A stretch of DNA of 64,000 nucleotides from Microthrixaceae bacterium (GTDB lineage: Bacteria; Actinomycetota; Acidimicrobiia; Acidimicrobiales; Iamiaceae). A program made the translations under genes and the position numbers. The DNA lies in contig JADJDU010000010.1 in assembly GCA_016702505.1 (NCBI GenBank), positions 62,001-126,000 of the forward strand, given 5' to 3'. The stretch's first letter is position 1, and each line of letters starts with the position of its first letter. Shown piece by piece: positions 1 to 8,823 of this stretch. A model generated the notes under the pieces. It made no database searches, was not told the origin of the DNA, and worked only from the letters and a program-made list of their open reading frames with translations.

Positions 1-675
1 ACCCGCCGACGGCCAGGATCCAGATGCCGAACCCGTCGCTGTCCTCGGCCCGCAGGTCCCCCAGGCCGTACCACGCCAGTCCGAGGCCCACGGCCACCCC
101 GCTGCGGGCGGCCCAGACCTTGCCGGCGCTTTGGCTTCCGGTGCGCCACCAGATGAGGGCGCTGAGAACCGTGCCCCCGTCCAGGGGGGCAGCCGGCAGG
201 AGGTTGAAGCCGGCCAATATCAAGTTGAGTACCCCGAGCCACGCCGACGCGGTGCCGGCCAGGTCCCACCGCCCGGTGTCGGGCAGAACGTAGGCGACCG
301 AGATCAGGAAGGCGCCGCAGGCGGCGCTGGCCAGGGGGCCGACGACGGCGATGCGGAACTCGGCACGGGGGTTTGCGGTGACGACTCGAGGCGGGCCACT
401 CCGCCCAGCAACCACAGGCTTATGCCCTTCACCCCGATGCCTTCCTCCCGGGCCACCAAGGCATGGCCCATCTCGTGCACGAGCAGCGAGACGAAGAACG
501 CCAGCGCGGCCACTACGCCCGCCACCCAGTAGTCGGTGGTGGTCAAACCCGGAACCTGGATGGGGAAGTTGTTATCGGCCAGCACCCAAGCGTTGAGGCC
601 GGCGATGAGCAGGACGCTCACGTTCATGCCGACCTTGATGCCGGCGATGCGCCCGAGGGGGATGTCTCGACCCAT
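1..675 (-). CDS. Site-2 protease family (M50) zinc metalloprotease, partial and frameshifted
   Basis: Membrane zinc protease of the M50/site-2 type, expected to cut substrates inside the membrane. The first reading frame (675 down to about 380) has N-terminal membrane segments, the HEMGH zinc motif at residues 67-71, and a GGVARLES stretch typical of the family. After a run of five G's on the plus strand (367-371) the conserved sequence continues in another frame (EFRIAVVGPLASA, then NLLPAAPLDGG, which carries the third zinc ligand Asp). A single missing base therefore breaks the frame. The gene runs off the left edge, so any C-terminal CBS domains are unseen. The ATG at 675 lies 6 nt after a TAGCTT box, fitting a leaderless start. 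Family assignment is firm; whether the break is real or a sequencing error is unknown. Confidence 0.8.
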
Positions 676-702
676 CGGGTCAAGCTATCGCCGAGGTCCG
701 CC

Positions 703-3700
703 TCACACGTTTCGGCGGTATCGGCCTCCAACTTCGAAGAGGGCGTGGGTGATCTGGCCGAGGCTGGCGCTGCGGGTGGCATCCATGAGCACCGCGAACA
801 GGTTCTCTCCGGCCAGTGCCGCCTCTCGCAGTCGGGTAAGCGCTGCGGTGGCCTCGGCGCTGTGGTCGACGTGGAACCGTTCCAGGCGGTCGAGCTGGGA
901 ACGCTTCTCCTCCTCGGTGGAGCGGGCCAAGGCCACGGGGGGACCATCGGTTGCCATCGAGTCCTCGGTTGAGCGGTCGCCGGGGGCGTCGGCGGCCCGG
1001 GTGAAGGTGTTGACCCCGATGATCGGCAGGGTGCCTTCGTGCTTGCGGATCTCGTAGTCGTGGGATTCGTCTTGGATCCGGCCCCGCTGGTAGCCGGTCT
1101 CCATGGCCCCGAGCACACCGCCTCGTGCGGCCAGCCGGTCGAACTCCGCCAACACCGCGGCTTCGACCAGGTCGGTCAGCTCGTCGATCACGAACGACCC
1201 TTGGTTGGGGTTCTCGTTGAGGGCCAGCCCCCACTCCTCGTTGATGATCAGTTGGATGGCCAGGGCCCGGCGGACCGACTCGTCGGTGGGGGTGGTGACG
1301 GCCTCGTCGTAGGCGTTGGTGTGGAGGCTGTTGCAGTTGTCGTAGATGGCGATGAGGGCCTGGAGGGTGGTGCGGATGTCGTTGAAGTCCATCTCCTGGG
1401 CGTGGAGGGAACGGCCCGAGGTCTGCACGTGGTACTTGAGCTTCTGGCTGCGCTCGTTGGCGCCGTAGCGGTCCCTCATGGCCACCGCCCAGATCCGTCG
1501 GGCCACCCGTCCCAGCACGGTGTACTCGGGGTCCATGCCGTTGGAGAAGAAGAACGAGAAGTTTGGGGCGAAGTCGTCCACGTCCATGCCCCGAGCCAGG
1601 TAGGCCTCCACGTAGGTGAACCCATTGGCCAATGTGAAGGCCAGCTGGGTGATCGGGTTCGCGCCGGCTTCGGCGATGTGGTAGCCCGAGATCGACACCG
1701 AGTAGAAGTTGCGGACCTGGTGGTCGATGAACCACTCCTGCATGTCGGCCATCATCCCGAGGGCGAACTCGGTGGAGAAGATGCAGGTGTTCTGGCCCTG
1801 GTCCTCTTTGAGAATGTCGGCTTGGACGGTGCCGCGGACGTTGGCCAGCACCCAGGACCGGACTTCGCCAGCTTCCTCGGCGGTCGGAGATCTTCCCTCG
1901 ATGGCTTCGAAGGCGTCGAGCCGTTGATCGACGGCGGTGTTCAAGAACATGGCCAAGATGGTCGGGGCCGGTCCGTTGATGGTCATCGACACCGAGGTGG
2001 TGGGGTCGCACAGGTCAAACCCCTCGAAGAGCACCTTCATGTCTTCGAGGGTGGCGATGGACACCCCGGCGTTGCCGACCTTGCCGTAGATGTCGGGGCG
2101 TTCGTCGGGGTCGAAGCCGTAAAGGGTCACCGAATCGAAGGCGGTGGAAAGCCGAGTGGCGGGCTGGCCTGCCGACAGCAGATGGAACCGCTTGTTGGTG
2201 CGGAAGGCGTCGCCCTCGCCAGCGAACATGCGGGCCGGTCGTTCGTTGTCCCGTTTGAACGGGAACACCCCAGCCGTGAACGGGAAGCGGCCCGGGAGGT
2301 TCTCCAGCCACAAGAAGCGCAGCAGGTCGCCGTGGTCGTGCAGTCGGGGGAGGGCCACCCGGGGTACGGGGGTGCCCGACAGGGAGGCTTTGTGCAGTGT
2401 TGGATGGGCGGGATTCGACTGGTCGGCCTCGGTGCCGGTGCCGGTGTAGGCGGCGATGGTGGCGGGCCAGTCCGCCAGCAGGGCCCGGGCTTGGGGATGG
2501 AGGCGGTGATCCAGGTCGGCTTCCAGGCCGCCCAGCCGGTCTACCTCGGTGCCGTTGGGCTGTTCGCCGAGCATCGCTCGAACGGCGCGGACCTGTTGTA
2601 GCTGGCGGGCAACGTCGGCTTGGACGTTCACCTGGAGGTGGTGGTCACGAACCGTGTCGGCCACATCGGCCAGGTACCGACTGCGCGCCGCCGGTACCAC
2701 GGCGGTGTCAGCCGAGGAGACCCGCACCGTGACCGGAGCCAGGCCTGCGGTCATCGGGTGGGCGGGGAGCCCGTGGGGCACCAGGAGGGTGCGCAGCTCC
2801 TGGTAGAGGGCGGTCACGCCGTCGTCGTTGAACCGTGACGCAACCGTTCCGAACACCGGCATGTCCTCGGGTGAGGCACCGAAGTCCTCGCGGTTTCGTA
2901 GGAGCTGGCGGGCCACGTCTCGCCGGGCATCGGCCCCTCCCCGTCGGTCGAACTTGTTGATCGCCACCAGGTCGGCATGGTCGAGCATGTCGATCTTCTC
3001 GAGCTGGCTGGCGGCTCCGAACTCCGGTGTCATCACGTAGAGGGACCGGTCGACGTGGTCCACGACGGCGGCGTCGCCTTGGCCGATGCCCGGGGTCTCC
3101 ACGATCACCAGGTCGGCGCCGGCGGCCTTGGTGGCCGCCACGATGTCGTCGATGCCGGGCGGCACGGTGGTGGCGGTGCGGGTGGCCAGCGACCGGAAGT
3201 AGACGGATCCGCCATGGATGGCGTTCATGCGGATGCGGTCGCCGAGAAGGGCTCCGCCTCCCTTGCGGCGGGTGGGGTCAACGGCGATGACGGCGATGGA
3301 CAGCTTGTCCTCGTAGTCGAGGCGGAACCGTCCGATCAGTTCGTCGGTGAGCGAGGACTTGCCCGAGCCACCGGTTCCGGTGATCCCGAGCACCGGAACG
3401 GCGCGGGCCGCGGCCGTGGCCCTCAACTCGTTCAGGAGGGTTTCGGGTAGGCGGCCCGCTTCGATGGCGGTGATCACCCGGGCCAGGGCGGTGTGGTCAC
3501 CTCCCATCAGGGCGGTGAGGTCTGCTGGCACGCGGTCGGCCAGGTCGTGGTCGCAGTCGGCGACCAGTTGGTTGACCATGGCCGGTAGGCCCAGGGTTTG
3601 GCCGTCCTCAGGCGAGAAGATCCGAGACACGCCGTAGGCCTGCAACGCGGCGATCTCGCTGGGGATGATCACGCCGCCGCCACCGCCGAACACCTTGACG

Positions 3701-4002
3701 TGGCCGGCACCCCGGGCATCGAGACGGTCGATCAGGTAGCGGAAGTACTCGTTGTGGCCGCCCTGGTAGGAGCTGACGGCCACGCCGTGGACGTCTTCTT
3801 GCACGGCTGCGTCGACCACCTCGTCGACCGAACGGTTGTGGCCGAGGTGGATCACCTCGACGCCTTGGCTTTGGAGGATTCGCCGCATGATGTTGATCGA
3901 CGCGTCGTGGCCGTCGAACAGGCTGGCGGCGGTGACGAACCTCACCGGGTTCACCGGTCGGTGGAGGGCGGTTTGGGCGGGTTCGGCGGAGGTGGAGCTC
4001 AC
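703..4002 (-). CDS. icmF: Fused acyl-CoA mutase (isobutyryl-CoA mutase fused, IcmF)
   Basis: Adenosylcobalamin-dependent mutase that carries its own G-protein chaperone, interconverting branched and straight-chain acyl-CoAs such as isobutyryl-CoA and n-butyryl-CoA. Domain order is characteristic: N-terminal B12-binding domain with DGHDAS (residues 30-35, His base ligand), then a MeaB-like GTPase with Walker A GTGGSGKS (209-216) and NKFD base-recognition motif, a linker, and a C-terminal mutase barrel. Length of 1099 residues fits the family. I chose the GTG at 4002, just before the conserved B12 domain; it lies 6 nt after TATTCT (leaderless type). An ATG at 4107 would add 35 unconserved residues and overlap marR. 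Divergent from marR, with an operator-like palindrome between them. Substrate (isobutyryl, pivalyl or other acyl-CoA) cannot be fixed by eye. Confidence 0.93.
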   Translation of the reverse strand: MSSTSAEPAQTALHRPVNPVRFVTAASLFDGHDASINIMRRILQSQGVEVIHLGHNRSVDEVVDAAVQEDVHGVAVSSYQGGHNEYFRYLIDRLDARGAGHVKVFGGGGGVIIPSEIAALQAYGVSRIFSPEDGQTLGLPAMVNQLVADCDHDLADRVPADLTALMGGDHTALARVITAIEAGRLPETLLNELRATAAARAVPVLGITGTGGSGKSSLTDELIGRFRLDYEDKLSIAVIAVDPTRRKGGGALLGDRIRMNAIHGGSVYFRSLATRTATTVPPGIDDIVAATKAAGADLVIVETPGIGQGDAAVVDHVDRSLYVMTPEFGAASQLEKIDMLDHADLVAINKFDRRGGADARRDVARQLLRNREDFGASPEDMPVFGTVASRFNDDGVTALYQELRTLLVPHGLPAHPMTAGLAPVTVRVSSADTAVVPAARSRYLADVADTVRDHHLQVNVQADVARQLQQVRAVRAMLGEQPNGTEVDRLGGLEADLDHRLHPQARALLADWPATIAAYTGTGTEADQSNPAHPTLHKASLSGTPVPRVALPRLHDHGDLLRFLWLENLPGRFPFTAGVFPFKRDNERPARMFAGEGDAFRTNKRFHLLSAGQPATRLSTAFDSVTLYGFDPDERPDIYGKVGNAGVSIATLEDMKVLFEGFDLCDPTTSVSMTINGPAPTILAMFLNTAVDQRLDAFEAIEGRSPTAEEAGEVRSWVLANVRGTVQADILKEDQGQNTCIFSTEFALGMMADMQEWFIDHQVRNFYSVSISGYHIAEAGANPITQLAFTLANGFTYVEAYLARGMDVDDFAPNFSFFFSNGMDPEYTVLGRVARRIWAVAMRDRYGANERSQKLKYHVQTSGRSLHAQEMDFNDIRTTLQALIAIYDNCNSLHTNAYDEAVTTPTDESVRRALAIQLIINEEWGLALNENPNQGSFVIDELTDLVEAAVLAEFDRLAARGGVLGAMETGYQRGRIQDESHDYEIRKHEGTLPIIGVNTFTRAADAPGDRSTEDSMATDGPPVALARSTEEEKRSQLDRLERFHVDHSAEATAALTRLREAALAGENLFAVLMDATRSASLGQITHALFEVGGRYRRNV

Positions 4003-4011
4003 CAACCCAGA

Positions 4012-4031
4012 ATACTTGGAAATCAAACTAT
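4012..4031. promoter_or_regulatory. MarR-type operator candidate between icmF and marR
   Basis: ATACTTGGAAATCAAACTAT is an imperfect 20-bp palindrome (14 of 20 positions symmetric, pattern ATAnTTnGAnnTCnAAnTAT). It lies in the only AT-rich stretch of the 76-bp gap between the divergent genes and overlaps the likely icmF promoter. Size and symmetry suit a winged-helix MarR dimer, so autoregulation plus icmF control is the simplest reading. Inferred only. Confidence 0.6.
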
Positions 4032-4078
4032 TTGTCGACCGACCATTGGGCGGTCCGGGAGCGTTAGCCTCCCTGGCC

Positions 4079-4597
4079 ATGCGCCGTCCGCTCCCGTTCG
4101 ACCCCATCGAGGAGGCCGGCCGCCAATGGGAGCTTCGATGGGATCAGGTGGAGGCCATGCAGGCGGCCACCTCCATCATGCGGGCCCAACAGATCCTGCT
4201 GGCCCGGGTCGATGAGGCCCTGAGGCCCTGGGACCTCTCCTTCGCCCGCTATGAGGTGCTGATCCTGCTCCACTTCAGCCGGGAGGGACGCCTTCCGCTG
4301 GGCAAGATGGGGGAGCGTCTGATGCTTCACCAAGCCAGCGTCACCAACCTGGTCGACCGTCTGGAAGGCCAGGGCTACATCGAACGTCAGCCCCACCCAA
4401 CCGACCGTCGAACCACCCTGGCCGCCCTCACCCCGGCGGGGCGTTCGATCGTCGAGCCCGCCACCCGAGCCGTGGTCGATGCTCGGGTGGGACTGGCCGA
4501 GCTGTCCTCGGCCGATGCCATGAGGGTTCATCGCAGCCTGCGTCCCCTCCGGGCAGGGGCCGGTGACTTCGATCCCAATGTGAGGTCCCGTGGCTGA
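4079..4597 (+). CDS. MarR family transcriptional regulator
   Basis: Winged-helix DNA-binding repressor of 172 residues. Visible features are the helix-turn-helix core (LGKMGERLMLHQASVTNLVDR), the wing with the DRR signature (HPTDRRTTLAALTPAGR), and flanking dimerisation helices. The ATG at 4079 is 8 nt downstream of TAGCCT, consistent with a leaderless transcript. It is divergent from icmF across a palindromic operator candidate, and its end overlaps the next gene by 8 nt. MarR proteins often sense acyl-CoA or aromatic-CoA ligands, so control of acyl-CoA metabolism is plausible but inferred. Confidence 0.92.
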   Translation: MRRPLPFDPIEEAGRQWELRWDQVEAMQAATSIMRAQQILLARVDEALRPWDLSFARYEVLILLHFSREGRLPLGKMGERLMLHQASVTNLVDRLEGQGYIERQPHPTDRRTTLAALTPAGRSIVEPATRAVVDARVGLAELSSADAMRVHRSLRPLRAGAGDFDPNVRSRG

Positions 4598-5795
4598 GCC
4601 CGCAGTGCCCAACCCCGGGGACCGTTCGACTTGGTCTCAGCGGATACTCACTCGGCGTCCGGGCGGGTCCCAGATGATCCTGGCGGTCCTGATGGTGGTC
4701 GCCCTCGCCCTCATCTTGGTGGTCCAGGGTCGTGCGGGAGGATCCCGGGGGGACTGGAACTCGGGGGTTCCGGTCCTGGTCACCGTCGGTGCCCACGTGG
4801 GTGACGACACCGCCGAGATGGTCGAGTACCAGAGCACCCGGCGGTGGATGATCGCCCGAGAGGCGTTGCGCCGGGCCGGATCCGACGCCATCGGCACCCG
4901 CTACCAGGCCCGACTGGTCGGCGATTGTCGATGCCAGCTCATGCTGGAAGAACCGGCCACGGTGCCGCCGGTGCTGATCGCCTTGGTCGGGGTCGGGTTG
5001 GCCAGCACCGTTCCCGGCCTGTTGGCCCGACGCCGATGGCGATACCAGCGTCAGGTTCTGGCCCGGCCATCGCGACCTGTGGCGGTGACCCCGGTGTGGC
5101 TCCGGCGGTCGCTGCGCCCCGCGGCCTTGGGTGTGCGAATCGCGGGCGACGCCGGACGAAGCGACGCCGTGTTGGAATTGGTGGGAACACCTCTGTCCTG
5201 GTTCCCCCAGGGCGCCGTGGTGCAGCTTCACGGCCCTGACCCCCGCAACGGGCTCTGCATCCTGGCCGCCCCCGGAGGCATGGCCGTGGCATCGGCCGCG
5301 CCCCGCCGAGCCGAAGGACCGCTCGTGGTCCCGTGGTCCGATGCCCTCAGCGTCGCGGCCGGATTGATGGAGGCCCCCCCGGAACGAGCGGTGACCGTCG
5401 GCGGACCTGGTGTCAGCCGGATCAGCGTCAGCGGCGGAGGCGATCGGTTCTCTCCTCCGGACGGGGTCGACGAGACGGTCCTGGCTTACGGCCCGGCGAG
5501 GTTGGCCAAGCGCCAGGCGGTAGCCGGGGCCCTGGCCTATGCGGTGGCCTTGGCGGTGGTGACGATCTCCGCTCCCGACGTGCGTACAGCCGCGACCTGG
5601 CTGGTGGCTCTGGGCATGGGTCTGGCCGCGCTGGCTCGCTTCGCCCTGGCCCGCAGCGCGGCGCGTCAGCCACCGCTTCGAACCTGGAGCGACCGCTCGG
5701 CAGCCCGGGCGGCAGCGGCCGCGGCCCACGGGGTGGGCCTGGTTCCGAGCCGGCGCGAGGCGGCAGTGCCCTTCGGGTCGCCCCGAACATCGTGA
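4590..5795 (+). CDS. Membrane protein of unknown function
   Basis: A 401-residue protein I do not recognise. It begins with a basic Arg/Gly stretch and one strong membrane segment (about residues 29-46, ILAVLMVVALALILVVQG), followed by a soluble region, a second hydrophobic segment near residues 130-150, and two closely spaced C-terminal segments (about 310-350). The GTG start overlaps marR by 8 nt, and the end overlaps the following MFS gene by GTGA, so the three probably form one transcript. No catalytic motif is visible. DUF-type membrane or envelope protein is as far as the sequence goes. Confidence 0.75.
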   Translation: MAEPAVPNPGDRSTWSQRILTRRPGGSQMILAVLMVVALALILVVQGRAGGSRGDWNSGVPVLVTVGAHVGDDTAEMVEYQSTRRWMIAREALRRAGSDAIGTRYQARLVGDCRCQLMLEEPATVPPVLIALVGVGLASTVPGLLARRRWRYQRQVLARPSRPVAVTPVWLRRSLRPAALGVRIAGDAGRSDAVLELVGTPLSWFPQGAVVQLHGPDPRNGLCILAAPGGMAVASAAPRRAEGPLVVPWSDALSVAAGLMEAPPERAVTVGGPGVSRISVSGGGDRFSPPDGVDETVLAYGPARLAKRQAVAGALAYAVALAVVTISAPDVRTAATWLVALGMGLAALARFALARSAARQPPLRTWSDRSAARAAAAAAHGVGLVPSRREAAVPFGSPRTS

Positions 5796-7053
5796 CCGCG
5801 CCCTCGCAGCGACGCCGAGGTTGGCGCTCGTCCCTGGCGCCCCTCGGTCACCGCAACTACGCGCTGGTGTGGTGGGCCGGTCTGATCTCCAACGTCGGAA
5901 CCTGGATGGAAACGGTTGCGGTCGGAGATCTGGTGGCGCTGCGAACCGACCAGGCCGGTTGGACGGCCCTGGTGGCCGCAGCCGGCTTCTTGCCCATGGG
6001 GCTGCTGGGGCCGATCGGAGGCGCACTGGCCGACCGCCTCGACCGTCGTCGCCTGTTGCTGGCCATGACCGCGGCCCAGATGGTCGCGGCTGGAGCCCTA
6101 GCCGTGTTGGCCGCCGCCGATCAGATATCACCGCCCTTGTTGGCCGTGGTGGTCTTCGCCGCCGGGTGCGTGGCCGGGCTCGGCTTCCCGGCCTATTCGG
6201 CCATGCTCCCGGACCTGGTACCGGGCGAAGACCTGCTGGCAGCCATGTCGCTGAGCCAGGCTCAATGGAACATGGGCCGGGTGGTCGGGCCGGCCCTGGC
6301 CGGGTTGGCCATCGGCCTCGGTTCCTATGCCAGCGCGTTCGCGGTCAACGCCGCGTCGTTCGCGGTGATGCTCTTGGCCCTGCGGGCCTTGCGCCTGACC
6401 CCGGCCCCGCGCCCAACCGACGAAGATGCGCTGTGGACCCGTATCCGGGTCGGGGCGGTGACGGCCTGGTCGGTGCCCGGGGTCCGATCGGCCATCGTGT
6501 TCATCTCGATCGTGGCGCTCACGGCTTCTCCCTTCATCGCCCTGGTACCGGCCATGGCCCGAGTCCACTTCGACGGTGATGCCGCTCTCACCGCCAGGTT
6601 GGTGACCGCGCAGGGGGTGGGAGCGGTGCTGGGCGCCCTAGCCCTACCGGTGCTGGCCGAGAGGTTCGGGCGATACCGGATGTTGATTGTCAGCCTGGGT
6701 GTTCTGGCGATCCTGCTGGCTGCATACGGGCTGTCGCCGAGCTCGCTGTGGGCAACCGTGGCAATCGTCGGTGTGGAGCGGCCTACATGTCGGTGCTGTC
6801 GGGGATCGGTACCGTCGTCCAGTTGCGGGCTCCCGCTGCCCTGCGGGCCCGGGTGCTCAGCTTCTACTTCTTGGCCTTGGGGGTGGTGTACCCGATCGGG
6901 GCCACCATCCAGGGCCCGCTGGCCGACCGGGCCGGTATGGGTGTGGTCACCGCGGCGTCGGGAGTGGCCATGGTGGCGGCGCTGGGCGTGGTGCGAATGG
7001 TCAGCCCGGCCCGTTTCGAAGCGATGGATGACCCCGAGCCGGACGATCTGTGA
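5792..7053 (+). CDS. MFS transporter, EntS/MFS_3-like, frameshifted
   Basis: Twelve-helix major facilitator of the EntS-like (MFS_3) group, which usually exports siderophores, drugs or macrolides. The N-terminal half reads cleanly from the GTG at 5792 (GTGA overlap with the upstream gene): GHRNYALVWWAGLISNVGTWMETVA, the loop motif GGALADRLDRRRL, and a PDLVPGEDLLAAMSL stretch typical of the family. Near 6768-6776 the frame is lost. From GAAYMSVLSG onward the last helices continue in a second frame to 7053. One missing base restores a full protein of about 420 residues. Substrate unknown. The break may be a sequencing error or a young inactivation. Confidence 0.82.
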
Positions 7054-7121
7054 GGTCACCAATGGCATTCGGCCGTGTGACGAGCTGGAGCGGCAGAACT
7101 GGCGAATTCAGGCTCAGCTGA

Positions 7122-7979
7122 TCAGCCCGGTGATGGTTCGGTCACGAAGTCGATCAGTTCCTCGACCGCCCCGATCAGGGGCGGCTCCAGATCGGTCCAA
7201 CTGCCGACCCGACTCAGGAGTTGCTTCCAGAACTGCCACGGTTCGCCCCCGAACCCGATGCGGGCCAGGACGCCTTCCTTCCACGGTTCACCGCGCGGCA
7301 CGTCGGGCCATGCCGCCAGACCGGCCACCGCGGGCTTGACCGCTTGCCACACGTCTATGAAGGGATGCCCGGTGACCAGGACGTCAGGTCCGGCGACCCC
7401 GGCGGCCAGGCGGGCTTCCTTGGATCCTTCCACCATGTGGTCCAACAAGATTCCGAGCCGCCGGCCAGGCCGAGGCCCGAAGGCGCGGATCACCTCGTCG
7501 AGGTGGTCGGCCCCATCGAGGCGCTCGACCACCACTCCCTCCACCCGCAGGTCATCGCCCCAGACCTTCTCCACCAGTTCGGCGTCGTGAATGCCTTCGA
7601 CCAGGATCCTCCCGGCCCGGGCCACTCGGGCCGGAGCTTTGGGAACGGCGATCGAGCCCGACGCAGTGCGAGCCGTCTCGGCCGGTCGGGAGCCAGGGGC
7701 GGCGGCGCGGGGTTGGACCAGGGTCACAACCCGGCCGTCGACCTCGAACCCACCCGGCAACAGAGCCATGCGGTGCTCGAATCCCCGGCGGTCGCGGACC
7801 TGGAGAACCCCGTTGACCACGCCGATCACCGTCCCGGTGATGGGCGTACCCCGCTGCTTGACCTCGAGCCCGGCCCTGGCCGCCACCACCGGATGCTGTC
7901 GCCGAGGCCGGGCCGGACCATCGAGGTCGATGGGCTCCGAGAGGATGCCAGGGTCTCGTCGTCGGGGCGGAACAGCCAT
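7122..7979 (-). CDS. DUF3097 domain protein
   Basis: A 285-residue member of the actinobacterial DUF3097 family, whose biochemical role I do not know. Recognisable conserved blocks include VEGIHDAELVEKVWGDDLR, GRRLGILLDHMVEGSKE, VLVTGHPFIDVWQAV and a C-terminal LEPPLIGAVEELIDFVTE. The acidic VEGIHD and LLDH patterns recall Toprim-type folds, but that is inference. The ATG at 7979 sits 6 nt after TAGCCT, a leaderless-type start. It is convergent with the MFS gene and divergent from the FkbM methyltransferase gene. Confidence 0.85.
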   Translation of the reverse strand: MAVPPRRRDPGILSEPIDLDGPARPRRQHPVVAARAGLEVKQRGTPITGTVIGVVNGVLQVRDRRGFEHRMALLPGGFEVDGRVVTLVQPRAAAPGSRPAETARTASGSIAVPKAPARVARAGRILVEGIHDAELVEKVWGDDLRVEGVVVERLDGADHLDEVIRAFGPRPGRRLGILLDHMVEGSKEARLAAGVAGPDVLVTGHPFIDVWQAVKPAVAGLAAWPDVPRGEPWKEGVLARIGFGGEPWQFWKQLLSRVGSWTDLEPPLIGAVEELIDFVTEPSPG

Positions 7980-8085
7980 GGCCAGAGGCTATGGGGCGCC
8001 GACCCGTTGGTGATGCCGGCACCGTTCAGCATCTGAGGAGTCGGGGACTGATAGGTTCCGCGGCCCAACACGAGGTTCGGCGAGG

Positions 8086-8814
8086 ATGGGCGAGATGCCA
8101 ACGCTGTATCAGGTCAAGCGGGCAGTGCTGACGCCGCGCACTGTCTATCGCCGCCGGAAGCACCCCTACCTTCCGCCGGGCGTGCGCCACCTGCTCGACC
8201 AGAACTACTACCGGACCCCGTTCGTGGAGTTCCTGGTTGCCAGCGTCCTCACACCCGAGCTCCGTACCGATTTCCCCCTGGATCACTCGAGCGTGGTGGT
8301 GGACGTCGGGGCCCATGTGGCCGAGTGGTCCCAGGGCATCTGGGATCGCTACGAACCCAACATCTACGCCTTCGAACCGGCGCCTCCAGCCGTCGCCAAG
8401 CTTCTCGAAGGACCCGGCACCAACGAGCGGTTCCACGTTCTGCCCTATGGCCTCGGCGCTTCGGACACCACCGCAGAGATGCACCTGTCCGACGCGGGGT
8501 CGACCATCTACGGCGGGCAAGGTGAAACAGCCGAGATCCAGATCCGAGACGTGGTGGCGGTCTTCGACGAGCTGGGTATCACCCACGTCGACGTGCTCAA
8601 GGTCAACATCGAGGGCGGCGAGTACGACCTGCTCGACCGGCTGGCCGAAACCGGCTGGCTCGAACGCATCGACCACGTTCTTGTCCAGTTCCACGAGTGG
8701 CACCCGAAGGCCTACGGGCGAAGGTGGAAGAACCGCCGGGATCTGGCCAAGACCCACAAGGAAATGTGGTGTTGGTCGTGGGTGTGGGAGCTCTGGTCCC
8801 GTCCTACCTCCTAG
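8086..8814 (+). CDS. FkbM family SAM-dependent methyltransferase
   Basis: A 242-residue class I methyltransferase of the FkbM type, which O-methylates sugars or small molecules. The SAM site is seen in VVVDVGAHVAEWSQGIWDRY (motif I) followed by IYAFEPAPPAV (motif II acidic region). The FkbM-specific block ITHVDVLKVNIEGGEYDLL follows, where the acidic residues lie near the active site. Basic N-terminal helix; no signal peptide. A TAGGTT box lies about 30 nt upstream. It ends 9 nt before murA, so co-transcription is possible, though murA also has its own start-proximal box. Substrate unknown, possibly an envelope glycan. Confidence 0.85.
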   Translation: MGEMPTLYQVKRAVLTPRTVYRRRKHPYLPPGVRHLLDQNYYRTPFVEFLVASVLTPELRTDFPLDHSSVVVDVGAHVAEWSQGIWDRYEPNIYAFEPAPPAVAKLLEGPGTNERFHVLPYGLGASDTTAEMHLSDAGSTIYGGQGETAEIQIRDVVAVFDELGITHVDVLKVNIEGGEYDLLDRLAETGWLERIDHVLVQFHEWHPKAYGRRWKNRRDLAKTHKEMWCWSWVWELWSRPTS

Positions 8815-8823
8815 CCTTGCCCC

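Noticed and set aside
680..2601. Long open frames overlapping icmF on both strands
   Set aside because: They are shadows caused by GC-rich third positions; only the icmF frame has conserved domains.
4428..6131. 567-codon minus-strand frame opposite the membrane protein and MFS genes
   Set aside because: Arg/Pro-rich shadow typical of antisense frames in GC-rich DNA.
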